Shown: in pieces, positions 44,117 to 51,931 of the stretch | How the letters are laid out: every line of letters starts with the position of its first letter | How positions within the stretch are numbered: the stretch's first letter is position 1 | Source of the DNA: Lachnospiraceae bacterium UBA3762 | Lineage (GTDB): Bacteria > Bacillota > Clostridia > Lachnospirales > Lachnospiraceae | Reading direction: 5' to 3' | DNA: 64,000 nucleotides | Assembly: GCA_002371615.1 (NCBI GenBank) | Contig: DFGA01000017.1 | Coordinates: 124,001 to 188,000 of the forward strand | Notes under the pieces: model-generated | Told to the model about the DNA's origin: nothing | Database searches by the model: none | Seen by the model: the letters and a program-made list of their open reading frames with translations, nothing else | Translations under genes and position numbers: made by a program

Positions 44117-44217
44117 TTGAAAAGCTTGATATTATGTGATATCATAGCAAACCGTGATACAATTTATCCTTGCTTTTACTGTAAAGTAAAGGCCAAAGTC
44201 CAAAAGGAGGTACCAGC
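44117..44217 (+). promoter_or_regulatory. promoter and leader of the rpsF-ssb-rpsR operon
   Basis: TTGAAA (44117-44122), 17-base spacer, TATCAT (44140-44145) predicts a start near 44152. The 66-base leader contains CCG followed by a small hairpin CTTTTAC / GTAAAGG (about 44176-44193). S6:S18 autoregulatory leaders with a CCG element are known before rpsF in many bacteria; this could be one, but I cannot confirm the fold. AAAGGAGGT precedes the ATG. Confidence 0.5.
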
Positions 44218-44505
44218 ATGAGCAAATATGAATTATGCGTTGTTCTTAATGCTAAGATCGAAGACGACGAGAGAGCTGCCATCATCGAAAGGATCAAGAA
44301 TTATGTTGATCGTTTCGGCGGTACTGTAACGGATGTGGACGAGTGGGGCAAGAAGAGACTTGCTTATGAAGTTCAGAAAATGAGAGAAGGCTTCTACTAT
44401 TTCGTTCACTTTGATGCAGAACCTACGGCACCGATCGAACTCGAGAATCGTGTCCGCATTATGGATAACGTTCTTCGTTATCTCTGCGTTAAGGCAGAAG
44501 CGTAA
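44218..44505 (+). CDS. rpsF: 30S ribosomal protein S6
   Basis: 95 residues, usual bacterial S6: KYELCVVLNAKIEDDER at the start, GTVTDVDEWGKKRLAYEVQK in the middle and RIMDNVLRYLCVKAEA at the end. S6 pairs with S18, encoded two genes downstream, in the platform of the small subunit. The order rpsF-ssb-rpsR is conserved in bacteria. Confidence 0.98.
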   Translation: MSKYELCVVLNAKIEDDERAAIIERIKNYVDRFGGTVTDVDEWGKKRLAYEVQKMREGFYYFVHFDAEPTAPIELENRVRIMDNVLRYLCVKAEA

Positions 44506-44521
44506 TAGAAAGAGAGAATAT

Positions 44522-44974
44522 ATGAATAAAGTTATATTGGTAGGAAGATTAACCCGTGACCCCGAAGTAAGATATTCATCAGGTGATCAGGCAATGGCAA
44601 TAGCAAGATACTCACTTGCAGTTGACAGAAGAGCCAGAAGGGATTCCGGATCGGGTGATCAGCAGACAGCTGATTTTATCAACATAGTAGCATTCGGAAG
44701 AGACGGAGAGTTCGCTGAGAAATATCTCCGCAAAGGAATGAGGATACTTGTTGAGGGTCGTATTCAGACGGGCAGCTATACCAACAAGGACGGTCAGAAG
44801 GTTTATACAACGGATGTAGTTGTTGAGCGCCATGAGTTTGTGGAGAGCAAAGGCTCCTCACAGGGTGGCGGATCCGGGGATGCTTTTGTTCCCGCTCCAT
44901 CCGGACAGTCTGATGGCGGTGACGGATTCATGAATATTCCGGACGGTATAGACGAAGAACTTCCGTTTAATTGA
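44522..44974 (+). CDS. ssb: single-stranded DNA-binding protein
   Basis: 150 residues from the ATG at 44522 (MNKVILVGRLTRDPEVRY), with AAAGAGAG upstream; a longer frame running back into rpsF is rejected. OB-fold to about residue 110 (FINIVAFGRDGEFAEKYLRKG, VEGRIQTGSY), a Gly/Ser-rich linker and the acidic tip DEELPFN that recruits replication and repair partners. Located between the two ribosomal genes as is common in Firmicutes. Confidence 0.98.
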   Translation: MNKVILVGRLTRDPEVRYSSGDQAMAIARYSLAVDRRARRDSGSGDQQTADFINIVAFGRDGEFAEKYLRKGMRILVEGRIQTGSYTNKDGQKVYTTDVVVERHEFVESKGSSQGGGSGDAFVPAPSGQSDGGDGFMNIPDGIDEELPFN

Positions 44975-44995
44975 TCGGATTAGGAGGAAAGTATT

Positions 44996-45271
44996 ATGGC
45001 TTTTAGCAAACCCCAGGGTGACGCTGACAAGGCAGACGCACCTGTTAGAAGAAGAAATACAATGCACAGACGTAAAAAGGTATGTGTATTTTGCGGTAAA
45101 GAGAAGGAACTTGATTACAAGGACGTTGCTACACTCAAGAAGTATGTTTCCGAAAGAGGCAAGATCCTTCCGAGAAGGATCACGGGAAACTGTGCAAAGC
45201 ATCAGAGAGCACTTACCGTTGCTGTTAAGCGTGCCCGCCACGTAGCCCTTATGCCCTATACTGCTGACTAA
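44996..45271 (+). CDS. rpsR: 30S ribosomal protein S18
   Basis: 91 residues. Core MHRRKKVCVFCGKEKELDYKD, LKKYVSERGKILPRRITGNCAKHQR and AVKRARHVALMPYT are typical of S18. It retains the zinc-type Cys pair CVFC plus NCAKH. AGGAGG site 7-8 bases before the ATG. Last gene of the operon; its stop overlaps the beginning of a structured intergenic element. Confidence 0.98.
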   Translation: MAFSKPQGDADKADAPVRRRNTMHRRKKVCVFCGKEKELDYKDVATLKKYVSERGKILPRRITGNCAKHQRALTVAVKRARHVALMPYTAD

Positions 45272-45425
45272 GGCTGTAAGGAGGGGCCCATCGACTATCT
45301 CGTACGGTAGTGCGAGATGCCATCCCGGCGAGGGAAGATGGGAGGATTCCTTACTGCACCGCGAGGCCCTTTCTCCGAAGGAGAATAAAAATGGCCGAGC
45401 GACCTTGATTAGGCTGTAAGGAGGG
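45271..45425 (+). ncRNA. structured intergenic element after rpsR, candidate RNA
   Basis: Bounded by a 15-base direct repeat AGGCTGTAAGGAGGG at 45271-45285 and 45411-45425. Inside are hairpins ATCTCG / CGAGAT (45297-45319), CCATC / GATGG and TTCTCC-GAA-GGAGAA (45371-45385). A TCCTTAC at 45348-45354 is complementary to GTAAGGA in both copies of the repeat, so two exclusive folds are possible. It shares GGAGGGGCCCATCG and CCGAGCGAC with 58416-58480. No reading frame of note. Function unknown. Confidence 0.55.
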
Positions 45426-45439
45426 ATCGCAAATTAAGT

Positions 45440-45468
45440 AAAAGAGACCATTTTATATGGTCTCTTTT
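45440..45468 (+). terminator. rho-independent terminator after the rpsF operon element
   Basis: 12-bp stem AAAAGAGACCAT / ATGGTCTCTTTT with a 5-base loop, ending in a T run. It isolates the ribosomal operon from the acyl-AMP ligase promoter that begins 5 bases later. Confidence 0.92.
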
Positions 45469-45472
45469 GCGT

Positions 45473-45501
45473 TTGACAATTATATGGCAAGAAGATAAAC
45501 T
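45473..45501 (+). promoter_or_regulatory. promoter of the acyl-AMP ligase gene
   Basis: TTGACA (45473-45478), 17-base spacer, TAAACT (45496-45501). The start would be near 45508, leaving a leader of about 64 bases that includes CGCGTTGTTGCG. Confidence 0.72.
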
Positions 45502-45571
45502 AATACTTGTCTGCTTAAACGCGTTGTTGCGTTAAAGCGAATTGACAAAATGATTGACGGAGGAATGTTTA

Positions 45572-47206
45572 ATGCCTATTACAGAACTGCTTGAAAGAAA
45601 TGCAACAAAGTATCCGAATGATGTTGCGCTTATTGAGATCAATCCCAAGATCAAGGAGAACAGACGCGTAACATGGAAGGAATATGAACTTATAGAAAGT
45701 ACCAAGAAAGAGTCATACCGACGTGAGATAACGTGGAGTGTATTTGATGAGAAAGCAAACCGTTTTGCAAACTACCTTATGTCCATGGGCATTAAGGCAG
45801 GTCACAAGGTCGGGATAATAATGATGAACTGCCTTGAGTGGCTCCCCATATACTTCGGAGTACTTAAGACCGGTGCAACTGTCGTTCCATTCAACTTCAG
45901 GTATTCATCGGATGAGATAATGTATTGTGCCAAGCTTTCACAGATCGATATCCTTGTGTTCGGACCGGAGTTTATAGGCCGTATAGAGGAGATATGCGAC
46001 GAGTTGTCCAAAAAAAGGCTCCTCATTTATGTCGGAGACAATTGTCCGACATTTGCGGAAGACTATAAGGAAGCCGTTGCAAACTGTTCAAGCACAAGAC
46101 CTGACGTTAAAATAACGGACGATGATGAGGCGGCAATCTATTTTTCATCGGGAACTACAGGATTCCCCAAAGCTATACTTCATAAGCATCGTTCGCTTAT
46201 GCATTCGGCGGTATGTGAACAAAATCATCACGGTCAGACGAGGGATGATGTGTTCCTTCTGATCCCGCCACTGTATCATACGGGTGCGAAGATGCACTGG
46301 TTCGGAAGTTTGTATTCGGCATCAAAAGCCGTGCTTCTTCAGGGAACTGCACCGGAAATAATACTTGATGCCGTTTCCAAGGAAAAATGCACGATAGTCT
46401 GGCTCCTTGTTCCGTGGGCACAGGACATTCTTGAGGCGATAGAAAGCGGGAAGGTCAATTTGTCCGACTATGAGCTTGACCAGTGGAGACTGATGCACAT
46501 AGGGGCACAGCCTGTTCCGAGAAGCCTTATCAAAAAGTGGAAGGAACTGTTCCCGAACCATCAGTACGATACAAACTACGGACTTTCGGAGTCGATCGGA
46601 CCGGGTTGTGTGCATCTCGGAGTTGAGAACATTCATAAAGTCGGTTGTATAGGAAAGGCCGGTTACGGCTGGGAGACTGCAATAGTCGGAGAAGACCGTA
46701 AACCCGTAAAACCCGGAGAGGTCGGAGAACTTGCCGTTAAAGGCCCCGGAGTTATGGAATGCTACTATCATGATCCCAAAGCCACTAAAGAAGTCCTTGT
46801 TGACGGATGGCTCTATACGGGTGATATGGCTATGGAAGATGAGGACGGGTTTATTATGCTCGTTGACCGCAAAAAGGATGTTATCATAAGCGGTGGCGAA
46901 AACATATATCCTGTGCAGATAGAGGACTTTATAAGGACGAATGAAGCAGTTCATGATGTGGCTGTCATCGGTATTCCCGATAAGAGGCTCGGAGAGGTTA
47001 GCTGTGCCATAATTGAACTCAAGAAGGACTATGTGGTAACGGAAGAAGAGATGAACGAATTCTGCATGGATCTTCCGAGGTATAAGAGACCTCATAAGAT
47101 CATATTCGCGGATATTCCGCGCAACCCCACCGGTAAGATCGAAAAGCCGAAGCTTCGTGAACTGTACGGTGGCAAAGGACTGGTAGAGGCTCAGAACCTA
47201 GGCTGA
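45572..47206 (+). CDS. AMP-dependent acyl-CoA synthetase/acyl-AMP ligase
   Basis: 544 residues from the ATG at 45572 with GGAGG 8 bases upstream. ANL superfamily: FSSGTTGFPKAILHKH (phosphate loop, A3), YGLSESIGPG (A5), LYTGDMAMEDEDGF (A7), RKKDVIISGGENIYP (A8) and a C-terminal NPTGKIEKPK with the adenylation Lys (A10). It activates a carboxylic acid as the acyl-adenylate and passes it to CoA or to a carrier protein. Substrate unknown; residues fit medium- or long-chain acids or aromatic acids. It has its own promoter; the ACP at 42628 could be an acceptor. Confidence 0.9.
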   Translation: MPITELLERNATKYPNDVALIEINPKIKENRRVTWKEYELIESTKKESYRREITWSVFDEKANRFANYLMSMGIKAGHKVGIIMMNCLEWLPIYFGVLKTGATVVPFNFRYSSDEIMYCAKLSQIDILVFGPEFIGRIEEICDELSKKRLLIYVGDNCPTFAEDYKEAVANCSSTRPDVKITDDDEAAIYFSSGTTGFPKAILHKHRSLMHSAVCEQNHHGQTRDDVFLLIPPLYHTGAKMHWFGSLYSASKAVLLQGTAPEIILDAVSKEKCTIVWLLVPWAQDILEAIESGKVNLSDYELDQWRLMHIGAQPVPRSLIKKWKELFPNHQYDTNYGLSESIGPGCVHLGVENIHKVGCIGKAGYGWETAIVGEDRKPVKPGEVGELAVKGPGVMECYYHDPKATKEVLVDGWLYTGDMAMEDEDGFIMLVDRKKDVIISGGENIYPVQIEDFIRTNEAVHDVAVIGIPDKRLGEVSCAIIELKKDYVVTEEEMNEFCMDLPRYKRPHKIIFADIPRNPTGKIEKPKLRELYGGKGLVEAQNLG

Positions 47207-47239
47207 TAGGGGGGACCGAATGGAGATTGGAGATAAATA

Positions 47240-49009
47240 ATGGCATATAACGGATCAAAAGAGTCAAGGCGCAGGCGCCGTCGAAGGAGAAAAATCTTAC
47301 AGGCCGTTCTGCCTGTTGTGATAGCAATAGCGCTTATAGGGATAATACTGCTTGTGGCAAAAAGTACCGGATTGTTTGATGATTGGGGATATTCAAGCAA
47401 GATGACGGATCTTAACAGCTACTTTAAAACTACATCGGCGGATACAGCTTCGGTTATCGAAAACGGAGAGGTAACCGATGACAAGATAGCCGTAAAAGAC
47501 GGGAAGCTTTATCTTCCTTACGAAGCGGTTACAGAAAAGTATAATGCTAATTTTTATTGGGAACAGTCTGACGACAGGCTTCTGTATACTACGGGAGACG
47601 GTGTTTATGCCGCAAACCTTCAGGATGATTATTATTCCCTTGACGGAAAAGGTACGCAGACAGGATATACGATCTGCTACAAAGATGGCGAATCACTGAT
47701 GGTATGTCTTGATTACGTTAAACTGTTTACAAACTTCGATTACAGTTTGTACGGCGGCGGAGGCGAACCGTACCGGGTATGTATTAAAACCGAATGGGGA
47801 AGCGACGTGGTTGCAGATGTCATCGAGGATGACATTGCTGTAAGGACCGTTGCCGACAAAGAAGGCGATATTTTAAAAGAGCTTCGAAAAGGAAATACGG
47901 TTGTTATACTGTCATCCGAAAACGAAAACTGGGTAAAGGTAACTACGGAGGATCTCATTACCGGGTATGTTGAAACGAAGCATCTCGGCGAAAAATATGA
48001 TCGTCAGGAGACACCGGTAACCGATGTTGCCCCGATAACCGTAACTCCGGTAGCGGACTATTCGCAGCCGGTAATTCTTGCCTGGCATAATGTTACTAAT
48101 GAGAATTCAGCACAATACCTCAAAGAGAATGAGAAGTTTTTACCGTATATAAACACGATCTCACCGACATGGTTTGCGCTGTCGGACAATGAAGGTACGG
48201 TAGAATCCATCGCATCATCGGCATATGTTGAAACCTGCCATGCAAAAGGTGTTAAGGTCTGGGGACTTGTAAGCAATCTGACATATCCGGAAGTCAGTTT
48301 ATCGGAAATACTTCCTTATCCGCAAAAGAGGGATTACGTTACGGAGCAGCTGTTAAATTATGCTTCCCAGTTTAATCTTGACGGAATTAATATTGACTTT
48401 GAATCGGTTCCGTCGGAAGTGGGACCTTCGTATATACAGTTTATCAGGGAATTCACACTTAAAGCTCACGCCAGAAATCTTGTTGTCTCCGTTGATAACT
48501 ACGTTCCGAAAGAATACTCGATGCATTATAACCGTAAGGAACAGGGTGTCTTTGCGGATTATGTGATCATAATGGGATATGATGAGCATACGGCTGCATC
48601 TGAAGAGGCCGGATCGGTTGCGTCCTTAAACTTTGTTCTTGAGGGAATAGAAAAAACCCTTGAGGAGGTTCCGAAGGAAAAGATCGTAAATGCACTTCCT
48701 TTCTATGTAAGATACTGGGTTGTTGATGATAACGAAAACATACTTGATATGCAAACGCTTACAATGGCAAAAGGTCTGGAGATCGTTTCGGCTGCAGGAG
48801 CTACGCCTGAATGGGATGAAGTCAGCAGTCAGAATTATGCCGAGTGGAAAACATCGGAAGGAACAAATAAAATCTGGCTTGAGGATCTCAAGTCGATCCA
48901 GGCAAAACTCGATGTTATGAAGGCACATGACATAGGCGGAGCTGCGGTTTGGCAGCTGGCGTTCGGAACGGAAGAAGCATTTGCTCTTATAGACGAGTAC
49001 TATAAATGA
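47240..49009 (+). CDS. membrane-anchored GH18 glycoside hydrolase with SH3-type domain
   Basis: 589 residues. A very basic Arg-rich start, one helix (about 18-40), then an extracytoplasmic part: a region with DGKLYLPYEAVTEKYNANFYW, like copper-amine-oxidase N-domain cell-wall modules (about 75-185), a bacterial SH3-like domain (about 190-255: VRTVADKEGDILKEL, WVKVTTEDLITGYVETKHLG) and a GH18 barrel (about 270-589) with DGINIDFESVP, whose Glu (near 388) is the catalytic acid. Similar proteins cleave peptidoglycan or N-acetylglucosamine polymers. Likely a cell-wall hydrolase anchored at the membrane. Confidence 0.88.
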   Translation: MAYNGSKESRRRRRRRRKILQAVLPVVIAIALIGIILLVAKSTGLFDDWGYSSKMTDLNSYFKTTSADTASVIENGEVTDDKIAVKDGKLYLPYEAVTEKYNANFYWEQSDDRLLYTTGDGVYAANLQDDYYSLDGKGTQTGYTICYKDGESLMVCLDYVKLFTNFDYSLYGGGGEPYRVCIKTEWGSDVVADVIEDDIAVRTVADKEGDILKELRKGNTVVILSSENENWVKVTTEDLITGYVETKHLGEKYDRQETPVTDVAPITVTPVADYSQPVILAWHNVTNENSAQYLKENEKFLPYINTISPTWFALSDNEGTVESIASSAYVETCHAKGVKVWGLVSNLTYPEVSLSEILPYPQKRDYVTEQLLNYASQFNLDGINIDFESVPSEVGPSYIQFIREFTLKAHARNLVVSVDNYVPKEYSMHYNRKEQGVFADYVIIMGYDEHTAASEEAGSVASLNFVLEGIEKTLEEVPKEKIVNALPFYVRYWVVDDNENILDMQTLTMAKGLEIVSAAGATPEWDEVSSQNYAEWKTSEGTNKIWLEDLKSIQAKLDVMKAHDIGGAAVWQLAFGTEEAFALIDEYYK

Positions 49010-49017
49010 TATTTTTT

Positions 49018-49080
49018 GGCAGCCGGGTCCAATAAGGTAAGGGGAAACTCTTTTTAATAATAGTGTATAACCCGGCTGCC
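49018..49080. repeat. inverted repeat with 41-base loop after the GH18 gene
   Basis: GGCAGCCGGGT (49018-49028) pairs perfectly with ACCCGGCTGCC (49070-49080). The loop is purine-rich (AAGGTAAGGGGAAAC). On the minus strand the stem is preceded by the loop and followed by TATCATT, with an A run on the plus side (TTTTTTGGC before it), so it could terminate minus-strand transcripts. Function unknown. Confidence 0.6.
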
Positions 49081-49220
49081 GATAAAGGTACCGCAATATC
49101 CACGGTTACTGTGATACAATTTATTATAAGACCGGTCTTCGCGTGTGGGGTATACTTTTGCTTAGGCTGTACAAGTAAGTTTGAATCTGATTACGGACAA
49201 CCAATTTACATTATAAAACG
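49081..49220. other. intergenic stretch with weak promoter-like motifs
   Basis: Gene-free part of the 594-base gap after the GH18 gene. TACAAT at 49115-49120, TATACT at 49151-49156 and TATAAA at 49212-49217 resemble -10 boxes, none with a good -35. The last would start transcription at about the beginning of the RNA-like structure that follows. A 74-codon frame here lacks a ribosome binding site and is not called. Confidence 0.35.
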
Positions 49221-49314
49221 GGGAGTTATCGAAAGATTGTTAATTGTTCGATTAATTTTCGGGGATTACCCGATAAGAAACTCCTGATATGTGCAAATCC
49301 CCTGTCGTCACAGG
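49221..49314 (+). ncRNA. candidate structured regulatory RNA
   Basis: A possible three-way junction. Outer stem GGAGTTATCG (49222-49231) pairs with CGAT..AACTCC (49271-49274, 49279-49284). Inside, TTAAT/ATTAA (49240-49255) and TCGGG/CCCGA (49259-49273, sharing bases with the outer stem) form two hairpins. GGGGATT (49261-49267) is exactly complementary to AATCCCC (49296-49302), allowing a pseudoknot or a switch, and CCTGT/ACAGG closes a fourth hairpin. I cannot match it to a riboswitch class I know. The next gene, mecA, begins about 290 bases later behind its own promoter. Confidence 0.4.
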
Positions 49315-49380
49315 AAATTCACTGGAAAAAAACAGACATATATCTTACAATATAGATAAGAAATATGAAATTTACCTACC

Positions 49381-49421
49381 CTCCTTTCGCCACATATTGC
49401 GAAGGAGCGATCTTGATTTGG
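49381..49421. repeat. short hairpin element related to 45361-45411
   Basis: CTCCTTTCGC (49381-49390) and GCGAAGGAG (49399-49407) form a stem with one bulge, followed by CGATCTTGATTTGG. The 3' part matches CGAAGGAG and GCGACCTTGATTAGG at 45375-45412, so this may be a degraded copy of that element. Confidence 0.45.
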
Positions 49422-49541
49422 ATTGTACATGAATAAATACAATATGACAAGTACTACATATTGTATAAATAACGGTACATGGACATAGTCAGGTGATTAT
49501 TTCACAGAATATACAAATATTTTGTGTAAAATAAATATAAT

Positions 49542-49570
49542 TTGACAATTATCATATGACGATATATAAA
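49542..49570 (+). promoter_or_regulatory. mecA promoter
   Basis: TTGACA (49542-49547), 17-base spacer, TATAAA (49565-49570). The ATG is 33 bases downstream with CGGAGGTGAC as ribosome binding site. The flanks are strongly AT-rich. The interval 49422-49541 holds nothing else I can identify. Confidence 0.85.
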
Positions 49571-49603
49571 ATATATTAATTCTGATGGAACGGAGGTGAC
49601 AAC

Positions 49604-50350
49604 ATGAAACTGGAACGAGTTAATGACCACCAGATCAGATGCACTCTTACAAAAGCAGATCTTGCAGACAGACAGTTAAAGCTATCGGAGCTTGCCTATG
49701 GAACGGAAAAGGCAAAGAACCTGTTCCGTGACATGATGCAGCAGGCCTCTTACGAACTTGGATTTGAAGCAAATGATATTCCTCTTATGATCGAGGCAAT
49801 ACCTCTTTCATCCGAGTCTATTATTCTGATTATCACAAAAGTTGAAGATCCCGACGAGTTAGATACAAGGTTTGCCAATTTTGCGCCTGATATCAAAGAT
49901 GACGGGGATGATGGTATTTCCGAACTGTTCCGGTCGGTTTCCGAGGAAATGCCGGAGGTTCTTGACCTGTTCAAGAAACTTTCCCAGGAAGTAACCAAGA
50001 ATCCGGAACTTTTGGAAGAAGCCAAAGAAAAGCTTATAGAGCAGGCAAATGCAGCTGTTGAACTCTCAAGGGCGTTTGCGTTTGATTCGCTTGCGGATGT
50101 TATTAAGGCAGCCGGTGTTGTTTCTAAATTTTACAGAGGCAAGAACTCATTGTATCATGACGAAAACGATGACTGCTATGTACTTGCTCTCAGCAAGGGA
50201 GATCATACAACCGAAGAATTTAACAGGATATGTAATGTCTTATCCGAATACGGATCAATGGAGCGGTCAACACCTGCTACCGAGGCGTTCTTTGAAGAGC
50301 ATAATAACTGCATCGTTGCCGATAATGCGATAGAGACGCTTTTATCATAG
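49604..50350 (+). CDS. mecA: MecA/NegA-type adaptor protein
   Basis: 248 residues. N-terminal target-binding domain MKLERVNDHQIRCTLTKADL, then DMMQQASYELGFEAND, typical of MecA; an acidic middle linker (about 100-155), and a C-terminal ClpC-binding domain (SLADVIKAAGVVSKFYRGKNSLYHD, EEHNNCIVADNAIETL). MecA hands substrates such as competence or stress regulators to ClpC-ClpP for degradation. Monocistronic: own promoter and terminator. The particular targets are unknown. Confidence 0.92.
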   Translation: MKLERVNDHQIRCTLTKADLADRQLKLSELAYGTEKAKNLFRDMMQQASYELGFEANDIPLMIEAIPLSSESIILIITKVEDPDELDTRFANFAPDIKDDGDDGISELFRSVSEEMPEVLDLFKKLSQEVTKNPELLEEAKEKLIEQANAAVELSRAFAFDSLADVIKAAGVVSKFYRGKNSLYHDENDDCYVLALSKGDHTTEEFNRICNVLSEYGSMERSTPATEAFFEEHNNCIVADNAIETLLS

Positions 50351-50363
50351 TTTATCTGATAAC

Positions 50364-50397
50364 AAAAGAGCTGCAGACAATGTCTGCAGCTCTTTTT
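50364..50397. terminator. bidirectional terminator between mecA and the DUF1858 gene
   Basis: 15-bp stem AAAAGAGCTGCAGAC / GTCTGCAGCTCTTTT with a 3-base loop. T runs on both strands serve mecA from the left and the convergent redox operon from the right. Confidence 0.94.
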
Positions 50398-50406
50398 GTA
50401 TGGTCT

Positions 50407-50598
50407 TCATGCAAGTGCCGAAATCTTACTCATAAGATCATCAATATCCATTCCGTGAACCATGGCAGCCTCTTCAAGAGATTCGCCTCTGGCGGATGGA
50501 CATCCGAGACAATGCATTCCGGCTTCCATAAGGATCGGTGCAACTTCCGGTTTGTTGACGATTATCTCGCCTATAGTCATATCTTTTGTTATTTCCAT
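50407..50598 (-). CDS. DUF1858 redox-disulfide domain protein
   Basis: 63 residues from the ATG at 50598 (MEITKDMTIGEIIVNKPEVA), with GGAGGT 7 bases upstream; a longer frame is rejected. The conserved AGMHCLGCPSARGESLEEAA carries the Cys pair of the hybrid-cluster-protein-associated disulfide family (CLGC). Such proteins are thought to act as small thiol redox partners in nitrosative or oxidative stress. It lies 83 bases after the flavodiiron gene, probably in the same transcript. Confidence 0.88.
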   Translation of the reverse strand: MEITKDMTIGEIIVNKPEVAPILMEAGMHCLGCPSARGESLEEAAMVHGMDIDDLMSKISALA

Positions 50599-50681
50599 AA
50601 TATTACCTCCGATTATTAATGCATGACCGACTGATTTTCGGGCAGTTGTAAGCGTAGCATTTTTACAGGGGATAGTCAAGA

Positions 50682-51854
50682 TTATCTCCTATCCGATAAT
50701 TCCTGCGCAAGTTTATCAATCTGACTGCGGTTTTCTTCGGACATGGTTGTCTTTATGGTTATAGTTTCCCCCACATATTCGATACCCTGCAGAGGATCTA
50801 ATATTGCCTGCATGCATTTTGCTGCGGAAGGAGCCCAGGTCCCGTTCTGAATAAGAGCCACACGGCGGTTGCAGTATTTCTTTGCGGCAAGATGATGAAG
50901 GTAGCTTTCCATAGGCGGGAAGAGTCCCGCGTCATATGATGAAGACATCAGTACCATCCGGTCATATCTGAATGCATCTTCTATGATCTCGGCAACATCC
51001 GAGCGGCATACATCGGTAAGGACTACTTTAGGAGCACCGAGTTCTTCGAGTTTGTCTCGCAGATATTCGGCAGCTTTCCATGTATTGCCGTGAATAGAAG
51101 CACATGCTATAAGTATGCCCTCATCTTCGGGTTTGTAGTTGCTCCATGTATCATACAATCCGATATAGTACCCGAGATTTTCTTTGAGTACCGGTCCGTG
51201 AAGCGGGCAAATGATTTTACAATTGTCGATCACACCGGCATTTGTAAGCTTCTTAATAAGTGCCTGAACCATTGCTCCGTATTTGCCGACTATGTTAAAG
51301 TAATACCTTCTTGCTTCACATGCCCAGTCATCGGTATCTGTCTCAATACCGAACTTTCCGAAGGCATCGGCGGAAAACAGAACACCTTCCGATGACTCAA
51401 AGCTGAGCATTACCTCGGGCCAGTGCACCATAGGTGCCGTAAAGAACTTAAGTGTATGTTTTCCGAGAGACAGTTCGCCGCCGTCAGCAACCGTTTCATA
51501 AAGTGAACTCAGATCCTCATCGAAAAACTGCGGAAGTAACTGGAAGGTTTTGGCGTTACCTACCAGCTTCATATCGGGATACAGTTCATGAAGTTTTAGT
51601 ATTCCGGCAGAGTGGTCGGGCTCAAGATGATGAATGATAAGATATGAGGGCTTCCTGCCTTCCAAAACGTTTTTTACGTTAGCGATCCATTCATCCACGG
51701 CACGTTTATCAACCGTATCAGTAATGGCGATTTTTTCATCGAATATCACGTATGAATTGTAAAGCATACCGCTTTGCATTTCATACTGGCTTTCGAACAG
51801 ATCAATTGTGGCATCGGAAACTCCGACGTATTTAATGCTTTCCGAAATATTCAT
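50682..51854 (-). CDS. fprA: FprA-type flavodiiron protein (NO/O2 reductase)
   Basis: 390 residues from the ATG at 51854 with AAAGG upstream. An N-terminal metallo-beta-lactamase-like di-iron domain with IIHHLEPDHSAG and later HWPEVMLSFE, then ICPLHGPVLKEN; a C-terminal flavodoxin domain from about 250 (ILIACASIHGNTWKAAEYL). These enzymes reduce oxygen to water or nitric oxide to N2O, with rubredoxin as electron donor, and the donor is encoded directly upstream. A longer start is rejected because it would run through the intercistronic hairpin. Confidence 0.94.
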   Translation of the reverse strand: MNISESIKYVGVSDATIDLFESQYEMQSGMLYNSYVIFDEKIAITDTVDKRAVDEWIANVKNVLEGRKPSYLIIHHLEPDHSAGILKLHELYPDMKLVGNAKTFQLLPQFFDEDLSSLYETVADGGELSLGKHTLKFFTAPMVHWPEVMLSFESSEGVLFSADAFGKFGIETDTDDWACEARRYYFNIVGKYGAMVQALIKKLTNAGVIDNCKIICPLHGPVLKENLGYYIGLYDTWSNYKPEDEGILIACASIHGNTWKAAEYLRDKLEELGAPKVVLTDVCRSDVAEIIEDAFRYDRMVLMSSSYDAGLFPPMESYLHHLAAKKYCNRRVALIQNGTWAPSAAKCMQAILDPLQGIEYVGETITIKTTMSEENRSQIDKLAQELSDRR

Positions 51855-51887
51855 ATCATAAAACCTTTCTGAAAATATATGTGAAAC

Positions 51888-51924
51888 TACAGAAGGTACG
51901 CCGTTGTACAGCGTACCTTCTGTA
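51888..51924 (-). terminator. intercistronic hairpin between rubredoxin and fprA
   Basis: 14-bp perfect stem TACAGAAGGTACGC / GCGTACCTTCTGTA with a 9-base loop and no T run in the minus direction. Likely a partial terminator or mRNA-stability element that keeps rubredoxin in excess over the flavoenzyme. Confidence 0.7.
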
Positions 51925-51931
51925 TCAGTGC

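Noticed and set aside
44154..44167. GTGATACAATTTAT shared with 49111-49124
   Set aside because: A 14-base identity of AT-rich, -10-like sequence in two gaps; without flanking similarity it may be chance or common promoter composition.
49063..49287. 74-codon frame in the gap before mecA
   Set aside because: No ribosome binding site, Cys/Ile-rich random-looking product, and it runs through an RNA-like structure.
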